Assembly: GCA_044357345.1 (NCBI GenBank)
Contig: JBIKPR010000042.1
Coordinates: 1 to 22,691, forward strand
DNA length: 22,691 bases
Direction: 5' to 3'
From: JABMMZ01 sp044357345
Lineage (GTDB): Bacteria > Bacteroidota > Bacteroidia > NS11-12g > UBA955
Of the stretch, positions 17,409 to 22,691 are shown in pieces; position 1 is the first letter of the stretch, and every line of letters starts with the position of its first letter. Below the pieces are notes generated by a model. It did no database searches, had not been told where the DNA came from, and saw nothing but the letters and a program-made list of their open reading frames with translations. The position numbers and the translations under genes were made by a program.

Positions 17409-17441
17409 AAAAACCATGTCTAATAGGCATGGTTTTTGTTT
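17409..17441 (+). terminator. Hairpin between the 1633-aa gene and the TPR gene
   Basis: AAAAACCATG (17409-17418) and CATGGTTTTT (17428-17437) form a 10-bp perfect stem around a 9-base loop, followed by GTTTT. It lies 26 bases after the stop codon of the giant gene and ends about 12 bases before the TPR gene ATG. The stem contains T residues that can act as the U tract, so it is a plausible terminator or attenuator. Confidence 0.65.
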
Positions 17442-17452
17442 TCACACCAACA

Positions 17453-18046
17453 ATGAAATATAAATTCCTAATCTGCTTTTTGTTTATAGGTTTTGCTGCC
17501 TCTGCACAAGATGGACTAAATTTAGTTGCGCTGGGCAATCAAGCGATGAATAATGGTGCCTATAGAGAAGCGTCTGAATACTACCAAGCCGCGCTGCAAA
17601 AGGATCCTCAAAATTGGACTATATACACAATGTTGGCCTTTTCAATTCACAAACAAAAACGTTTTAGAGAAGCTGATTCATTGTTCCGCATCTCATTAAA
17701 CAACGACAGCAGCAACAGCAAGACGTATTGGTATAAAGCAATGAACCATATTTCCCTTAAGCAAGACAGTATTGCCATTGTATTGTACAAAAAGTTTATT
17801 AAAATCGAGAAGCTGCGCGGTGGCAGTGTCACACATGCTTGCCGTTCTGTTGGACAAAGCTATGAAAGATTGTTGCGTAGAGAGGGATTATATGCTTGGC
17901 AGATCGACGATATGGTATACCATTATGAACAAATAGAGAAACTAGACCCTTCCGGTGTAGAAGTGCCGTTAATAAGAAATTTTATTGAACTCGTAAATTC
18001 GAAACGACCAGCGAACCAGATCGGTAAATGGAAAATGGAACTCTAA
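17453..18046 (+). CDS. Small secreted TPR-repeat protein
   Basis: A 197-aa protein counted from ATG 17453. An in-frame ATG at 17429 lies inside the preceding hairpin and would put eight residues before the signal peptide, so it is rejected. Residues 1-18 are a signal peptide ending AASA before Q19, without a lipobox cysteine. Residues about 22-121 hold three TPR-like helical pairs: LNLVALGNQAMNNGAYREAS, TIYTMLAFSIHKQKRFREAD and KTYWYKAMNHISLKQDSIAI. A helical tail of about 75 residues follows (SVGQSYERLLRREGLYAWQI). TPR proteins are protein-binding scaffolds. A periplasmic partner role, perhaps for the surface protein encoded upstream, is inference from position only. No separate promoter is visible, so expression probably depends on read-through of the upstream hairpin. 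The 3' end lies inside a long hairpin. Confidence 0.75.
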   Translation: MKYKFLICFLFIGFAASAQDGLNLVALGNQAMNNGAYREASEYYQAALQKDPQNWTIYTMLAFSIHKQKRFREADSLFRISLNNDSSNSKTYWYKAMNHISLKQDSIAIVLYKKFIKIEKLRGGSVTHACRSVGQSYERLLRREGLYAWQIDDMVYHYEQIEKLDPSGVEVPLIRNFIELVNSKRPANQIGKWKMEL

Positions 18047-18064
18047 AGTTCCATTTTCCATTTA
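18025..18064. terminator. Long perfect hairpin between convergent TPR gene and gltA
   Basis: A 17-bp perfect stem pairs 18025-18041 with 18048-18064 around the 6-base loop TCTAAA, which contains the TPR gene stop codon. The left arm encodes the last residues KWKMEL. It lies 13 bases after the gltA stop on the other strand. The plus-strand side is followed by AATAATGTTTTGTTTT; the minus-strand side has no T run. It probably ends both converging transcripts, more efficiently on the plus strand. Confidence 0.7.
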
Positions 18065-18077
18065 ATAATGTTTTGTT

Positions 18078-19382
18078 TTATTGTCTTTCTCCTCTAGGGA
18101 TAAATGTTCTTGGCATATGACCAGTGTAAATTTGTCTTGGTCTTCCAATTGGTTGATTCTCTTGAACCATTTCTTGCCATTGTGCAATCCAACCTGGTAG
18201 TCTTCCCACAGCAAACAAAGCAGTGAACATTTCAGTTGGGAAACCCATTGCTCTGTATATGATTCCAGAATAGAAATCTACGTTAGGGTATAGTTTTCTT
18301 TCTGCAAAGTATGGATCCGTTAAGGCGGCTTCTTCTAATTTTTTAGCAATCTCCAAAACTGGATCGTTGATTCCTAATTTATTCAAAACATCATCGCAAG
18401 TCTTTTTAATGATTTTCGCCCTTGGGTCAAAGTTTTTGTATACCCTGTGTCCAAAGCCCATTAAACGGAAAGGATCATTTTTATCTTTGGCTTTGTCAAC
18501 CCACTTTTGGACATTTCCGCCATCCCCTTTAATTTGCTCAAGCATTTCCAAAACTTCTTGGTTTGCACCACCGTGCAATGGCCCCCACAATGCAGCAATA
18601 CCTGCGGCAGTGGTGGCGTATAAGTTTGATTGAGACGAACCTACTAAACGAACTGTACTTGCCGAACAGTTTTGTTCATGGTCAGCATGTAAAATCAACA
18701 ATTTATTCATTGCATCTACAATAACCGGATCTGGCTGGTAATCTGCATCACTTACATGCTTGAATGTCATTGACAAGAAATTGCTCACATAATCCAAGTT
18801 GTTGTTTGGATAAACAACCGGGTGACCCAATCTCTTTTTATAAATCATTGCGCAAATGGTTGGCATTTTTGCCATCAAACGCAGAGTCGTTCTGTTTTTT
18901 GCCTCAGGACTTCTATGAGGATCCAATGCTTTTGGGTAATATGCAGACAATGAAGAAATCATTGCAATTAATTGGCCCATTGGATGCGATCCTGTAGGGA
19001 AAGTTCTGAATATATTTTGCAAATCTTCATTCACCAACGTATGGTGTCTAACAGAATTGTCAAAGTCCTCAAATTGTTCTTTATTTGGCAATTCGCCTTT
19101 CAATAACAAATAAGAAACTTCCATGAAGTTTGCTTTCTCGGCTAGGTCTTCAATAGAGTAACCTCTGTGTCTTAATATACCTTCTTCGCCATCAAGAAAT
19201 GTGATAGCACTTTTGGTTGCGCCTGTGTTTTTATAACCAATATCTAAGGTTACATAACCTGTTGTATCTCGAAGTTTAGAGATGTCAATGGCTTTTTCCC
19301 CTTCGGTTCCCGTAATAACAGGGAATTCATAAGTTTTACCTTCGAGAGTAATTGTACAGTTTTGTGCTTTAGTATCAGGCAT
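18078..19382 (-). CDS. gltA: Citrate synthase (type II, hexameric class)
   Basis: A 434-aa cytoplasmic enzyme that condenses acetyl-CoA with oxaloacetate to citrate, the first step of the TCA cycle. The length and N-terminal extension (TITLEGKTYEFPVITGTEG) match Gram-negative type II enzymes. The conserved regions are GILRHRGYSIEDLA (68-81), LHADHEQNCSASTVR (231-245), WGPLHGGANQEVLEML (266-281), FRLMGFGHRVYKNFDPRA (305-322) and YPNVDFYSG (365-373). The catalytic trio corresponds to H270, H312 and D369 by motif alignment with the E. coli enzyme. RPRQIYTG near the C-terminus is also typical. It has its own promoter (19427-19456) and shares the hairpin at 18025-18064 with the convergent TPR gene. 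Confidence 0.96.
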   Translation of the reverse strand: MPDTKAQNCTITLEGKTYEFPVITGTEGEKAIDISKLRDTTGYVTLDIGYKNTGATKSAITFLDGEEGILRHRGYSIEDLAEKANFMEVSYLLLKGELPNKEQFEDFDNSVRHHTLVNEDLQNIFRTFPTGSHPMGQLIAMISSLSAYYPKALDPHRSPEAKNRTTLRLMAKMPTICAMIYKKRLGHPVVYPNNNLDYVSNFLSMTFKHVSDADYQPDPVIVDAMNKLLILHADHEQNCSASTVRLVGSSQSNLYATTAAGIAALWGPLHGGANQEVLEMLEQIKGDGGNVQKWVDKAKDKNDPFRLMGFGHRVYKNFDPRAKIIKKTCDDVLNKLGINDPVLEIAKKLEEAALTDPYFAERKLYPNVDFYSGIIYRAMGFPTEMFTALFAVGRLPGWIAQWQEMVQENQPIGRPRQIYTGHMPRTFIPRGERQ

Positions 19383-19426
19383 TGAGTGCAGAATTGAGAT
19401 TAATTTAAATTGTTAATTAAGTGATG

Positions 19427-19456
19427 CGAAGATATTACTTAAAAAACAAACTGCAA
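19427..19456 (-). promoter_or_regulatory. Bacteroidota-type promoter of gltA
   Basis: Minus-strand TTG (19456-19454), a 19-nt spacer and TATCTTCG (19434-19427) match the promoter pattern with one mismatch (C in TTTG). The start would be near 19422, giving a leader of about 40 nt. The rest of the 134-base gap downstream of the CHU_C gene has a run of eight T residues on the minus strand (near 19469-19476) but no convincing stem before it. Confidence 0.5.
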
Positions 19457-19517
19457 GGGGCTTAGGTAAAAAAAATAGGCAATAATTTGAATGAGATAAA
19501 TCAGCTAAATGCTTGGA

Positions 19518-22500
19518 TTACCGAACCAGTGTTAAGGTGCCAGAATAATCGCGACTTATACCTTCATAGTCTGTAGTTATAATCTTATAAAAATAAACAC
19601 CCATCATACAGTCTATAGATTTATAAGTTCCATCCCATGCTTCATTCATATTGTTCGAAACAAAAACTTTTTCTCCGTATTTGTTGAAAATCTCGATTTC
19701 AAATTCCCGCATTGCCGGTCCTTTAACTTTGAATTTGTTGTTTTCATCTGGACCCTTGGTATCTGGTGAAAAAGCGTCTGGTATGTACAGCTGATTAATT
19801 GGCGTGAATACAAACATTTGAGTGCTTGAATCTTTACAGCCACCTATGCCACTTTCTGCCACCAATTTAATGGTAAAAGTATCTTTACTATCGTCAACAG
19901 TATAATAAAATTCTCTACTATCGCCAATCCAAGTTTGGTTAAAGTACCATTTCACAGAGTGTCCATTCTTGCAAGTTGTCTTATCTTTTAAAAACAAGCG
20001 CGGGTATTCGTGAGATAGCCTTGAATTCGGATTGCTTAATAGTTCTATTTTGGGTGTTGGCAAAACAGTTATGGTCTGAGAAATTGCCAAAGCCTCACAG
20101 GCGCTGTCTGCAACTTTTGTTTTAATAACATACTCTCCTGCTTTTAATTCAACACCAAAATTAAAATTGTAATCAAATTCTTCGAGCAAACTGTCGTTGA
20201 CAAACCAATATTGCTTCTCAATATTCGTATAATTGGATTTGAAAACAAACTTAGCTGGTTCACAAATGCTTGTCACATAATCGTCAATGATGTCGCCACT
20301 TGGACCATTCTTTATTTTCACAAAAACATCAGAACTTACATTTCCACAAATGCCATACGTTTGAAGGGTATAGACAAACTTTATAAATGATTTAAGAACA
20401 TCATCCGTATTCGCTTGGTAATTGGTTAGCTGGCTCGTAGCATTATCAAATCTACCTGCTCCGTCGCTATACCAATAGCCATTTCCAGCTATAGAACTTA
20501 AAGCTTGTAAGGATAAAGCCTCCCCAACACAGACAGTTTCTTTCGCTGCTATAACTTTTAATGAAGGTAGTTTTTCAACTTCCATTCCAAGATTTGATCT
20601 TGAGATGCATTTGTCTTGATTACTAACTTTATATAGAATTTTAAACTTCTTACCTCCAAAGTTTGAAGGATTAAACATTCCCGCTTGAACGCCATCGCCT
20701 ATCCAATCTCCCCCAGCTGGCAAGGGTTTTAATTCATACAACGCACTATTCTCACAAAAAAGCAAATCTCTTGGATGTAAAAAAGTGATTTCAGAGGTAT
20801 CCATTAAATCCACAAAAAAGGTTTTGGTATTCATACAAGTCTTAGTCTCTGAATATTTCAAAACCAATTGATTCAAGGATGCACCTTTCAGTTTTAATTG
20901 ATTGTTTTTTACAAGTGAAGGGTAATTAACACATTCCCAAGCCCCCCCCAACTTTGTTTCAAGATTGTATACTTCAGCATTTACACATAATTTACTAGGT
21001 GCATTCACTGTAATTTGACTTGGGTCAAGAACCTGAATTATGCTTGTGTCAAAATACTTGCAGGAATTCAAATCTTTAAGCACACTATACAGCACCATTT
21101 TATGGGCTGTCGGGTTGCTTTTATTGGTAAAGTCGAAAGTCCAATCTTTAGGATTTTGTTTGGACAAAATCGATCCATTGCTGTTGTATATGTAATCTAT
21201 ACTCAGGATCTTGTTCTTGTCTACATCAATATTTGATACAGCCATAGGGAAAACACCATTGCTGCAAATCGTATCATTAACAACTTTGTATTTTAAATCA
21301 CCAAACAAACCAATTGTCAATTTATCTTCATAGGTACATCCATTTTTTTGTGTCACTTTAAAACTTAAGCTGCTGATGGAATGTGCTTGAAACTTGTATG
21401 GGAATCCAGATATTGTTACCCCATTTACACTTATTTCATGTGCGTCAAATGTTTCAAAATATTCAGGAGAAATATTCAATTCAAGCCCTTTACAAACACT
21501 ATAATCTGGGCCCATATTTAAAATAGGCGTTTTAACACTTGGCACAGTAAGCGTATCAATTTTGCGCACTTCACAAAATCCTTTTTCAGCTGGTAAAATT
21601 GACTCTAAATAATACACCCCAGAGTTGAGCAACTGCATATTGAACTTTTTAGCGATTTGCTGTTTAACAATATTCGAAAGTCCATCTCTCAAGGTCCAAG
21701 TAATAAATTTATTTGGGAAATTCTGACAGTTCGCATTTAACATCCCACAGTTCTTAATTTCCACAAGTGTTTTTACACTGCGCTTTTGCTGTACAACAAA
21801 AGTAAAGCTTTTAGAAATTTGTCCAATCAAAGGACAACGGCTGTCTCGAAGGTTTAAAGTTATGGTATGTTCGCCAAATTGCCCCAATGCGGGTTCAACT
21901 TTGAAAACATATTTAAAATAAGGGGCGTAATTGACTGCAATTTTTTCCAAACTTGCTCCAGGCAAGGTGCTATATAGATCAACCATTACGGTATCACTTG
22001 CTGATAGTCCAAATGGCAAGTCTTCGACATTAACTTCCAACGCAAAATTATCGCCCTCGCAAATGGTGTATCTGCCTAACTTGCTTATCAAACTTGGCAA
22101 GTTGTTATTGGCACTAATAACTTCTGAATAAACATCCCTTCTAACAACTCCAGCTAAATAATAAACACCTGTGGCATTGCGCTTCCATTCTTCACATTCA
22201 ACAACCACAACACCTCCTTGGCTTGATTGGGTTGGCGTAAATGCGATATCACCATTTGATTTAGAACAATAGAACCCTTCTACCAATGTGCCTAATAAAT
22301 TAACAGGACAAGGCGGAGTGCCAGACGATTGGCAGAAATAAGTAAAAGGCATATCGCTGTTGCGGCCAATTGCATAGCTAATCGAGGCATTTCTATTTAC
22401 CAATGCTGGTTTCAAACTAAAAACCAATGAATCCTTGTCGGCATTTAATACACTTAATGCCGTATAATTTGATTGATTTAGAAAATGAATAAATTGAGGA

Positions 22501-22691
22501 TTAGCGGTAAATTCAACTGATTCATTTGGCAAAGCTTCACAAAGGTTAAGCATGGCATAATTGAAAAAGTTTTGTTCCGATTGTTGTGGATTAACATTCA
22601 CACTTCGTGAAGACATACTAATGGAAATATCAAATTTGCAATAGCCATCATTCACCAATTTAGAAAAATCAAAACTCCCTTCAAATACATG
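19518..22691 (-). CDS. Large secreted T9SS type B (CHU_C) protein, N-terminus outside the window
   Basis: The frame is open to the right edge, giving 1057 visible residues beginning HVFEGSFDFSKL. The in-frame TTG at 22658 is not a credible start: the sequence upstream continues the same domain and no signal peptide follows it. The first ~200 residues carry a pattern seen near the N-terminus of other Bacteroidota surface proteins: SLKPALVNRNASISYAI, GFYCSKSNGDIAFTPT, GGVVVVECEEW and a VVRRD strand. Several Ig-like segments follow, each with a cysteine motif (TICEGDNF, SVCKGLEL, DTICSNG, KLCVNAE, LFCENSALYELKPLPAGGDW, TVCVGEAL). A PKD-like domain precedes CHU_C, which fills the last ~95 residues: LYIPDAFSPDTKGPDENNKF, FEIEIFNKYGEKVFVS, AWDGTY and a final TLTLVR. 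It should be exported by the type IX system. The ligand or role is unknown. Confidence 0.85.
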   Translation of the reverse strand, partial: HVFEGSFDFSKLVNDGYCKFDISISMSSRSVNVNPQQSEQNFFNYAMLNLCEALPNESVEFTANPQFIHFLNQSNYTALSVLNADKDSLVFSLKPALVNRNASISYAIGRNSDMPFTYFCQSSGTPPCPVNLLGTLVEGFYCSKSNGDIAFTPTQSSQGGVVVVECEEWKRNATGVYYLAGVVRRDVYSEVISANNNLPSLISKLGRYTICEGDNFALEVNVEDLPFGLSASDTVMVDLYSTLPGASLEKIAVNYAPYFKYVFKVEPALGQFGEHTITLNLRDSRCPLIGQISKSFTFVVQQKRSVKTLVEIKNCGMLNANCQNFPNKFITWTLRDGLSNIVKQQIAKKFNMQLLNSGVYYLESILPAEKGFCEVRKIDTLTVPSVKTPILNMGPDYSVCKGLELNISPEYFETFDAHEISVNGVTISGFPYKFQAHSISSLSFKVTQKNGCTYEDKLTIGLFGDLKYKVVNDTICSNGVFPMAVSNIDVDKNKILSIDYIYNSNGSILSKQNPKDWTFDFTNKSNPTAHKMVLYSVLKDLNSCKYFDTSIIQVLDPSQITVNAPSKLCVNAEVYNLETKLGGAWECVNYPSLVKNNQLKLKGASLNQLVLKYSETKTCMNTKTFFVDLMDTSEITFLHPRDLLFCENSALYELKPLPAGGDWIGDGVQAGMFNPSNFGGKKFKILYKVSNQDKCISRSNLGMEVEKLPSLKVIAAKETVCVGEALSLQALSSIAGNGYWYSDGAGRFDNATSQLTNYQANTDDVLKSFIKFVYTLQTYGICGNVSSDVFVKIKNGPSGDIIDDYVTSICEPAKFVFKSNYTNIEKQYWFVNDSLLEEFDYNFNFGVELKAGEYVIKTKVADSACEALAISQTITVLPTPKIELLSNPNSRLSHEYPRLFLKDKTTCKNGHSVKWYFNQTWIGDSREFYYTVDDSKDTFTIKLVAESGIGGCKDSSTQMFVFTPINQLYIPDAFSPDTKGPDENNKFKVKGPAMREFEIEIFNKYGEKVFVSNNMNEAWDGTYKSIDCMMGVYFYKIITTDYEGISRDYSGTLTLVR

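Noticed and set aside
19457..19517. Terminator after the third CHU_C gene
   Set aside because: A run of eight T residues is present on the minus strand, but no stem of useful length precedes it.
22656..22658. TTG as the true start of the third CHU_C protein
   Set aside because: The frame stays open to the window edge with domain-like sequence, and there is no signal peptide after the TTG, which a T9SS substrate needs.
1..22691. tRNA, rRNA, CRISPR, insertion sequence or phage signatures
   Set aside because: No cloverleaf-like segment, regularly spaced direct repeats, transposase or integrase motifs, or terminal inverted repeats were seen; all gaps are under 135 bases.

Overview
The window reads as a chromosomal segment of an AT-rich member of the Bacteroidota. 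Three very large predicted secreted proteins end in the CHU_C / gliding-motility C-terminal domain, the sorting signal of type B substrates of the type IX secretion system (T9SS). Several genes are preceded by promoters of the Bacteroidota type (TTG or TTTG, 17-19 nt spacer, TAnnTTTG). The outer-membrane barrel and the Mur ligase also look like Bacteroidota versions. The sequence alone does not settle the order or family.

Layout, left to right. Base 2-202 (+) is the tail of an EamA/DMT-type membrane transporter. 304-3489 (+) is a 1061-aa T9SS protein: a propeller-like N-terminus, five PKD-like repeats of about 89 aa, one PKD domain and CHU_C. It converges, with one base between the stop codons, on 3491-5128 (-), an acyl-CoA carboxylase carboxyltransferase subunit of methylcrotonyl-CoA carboxylase type. 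5205-7771 (-) is a two-gene unit: a BBP2-like outer-membrane barrel whose stop overlaps (TAATG) the start of a DUF2079 polytopic membrane protein. Then come thioredoxin (7887-8207, -), with a clear terminator and promoter, and the Hsp90 chaperone HtpG (8337-10142, -). Diverging from htpG are a YdcF/DUF218 membrane protein (10230-10985, +), an Mpl-type Mur ligase (11075-12406, +), a 1633-aa protein with DUF2341, 13 PKD repeats and CHU_C (12481-17382, +), and a small secreted TPR protein (17453-18046, +). A long hairpin separates the TPR gene from citrate synthase gltA (18078-19382, -). The window ends inside a third CHU_C protein (19518-22691, -), whose N-terminus lies outside.

How the genes relate. 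The housekeeping genes (gltA, trxA, htpG, the carboxyltransferase, the Mur ligase) are ordinary and mostly carry their own promoters. The surface-protein genes are interleaved with them. The three CHU_C proteins share only the sorting domain and the general Ig/PKD design; their N-termini differ, so they are probably independent surface or extracellular proteins rather than recent duplicates. None of the T9SS machinery genes lies here.

I saw no rRNA, tRNA, CRISPR array, insertion sequence, phage gene or recognisable defence system. No stretch longer than 300 bases lacks a gene; the longest gap is 134 bases (19383-19517). I found no convincing new multi-gene system. The points most worth a second look are the translationally coupled barrel/DUF2079 pair, the cysteine-paired 13-repeat PKD protein with a hairpin between it and the TPR gene, and the nearly leaderless Mur ligase promoter.
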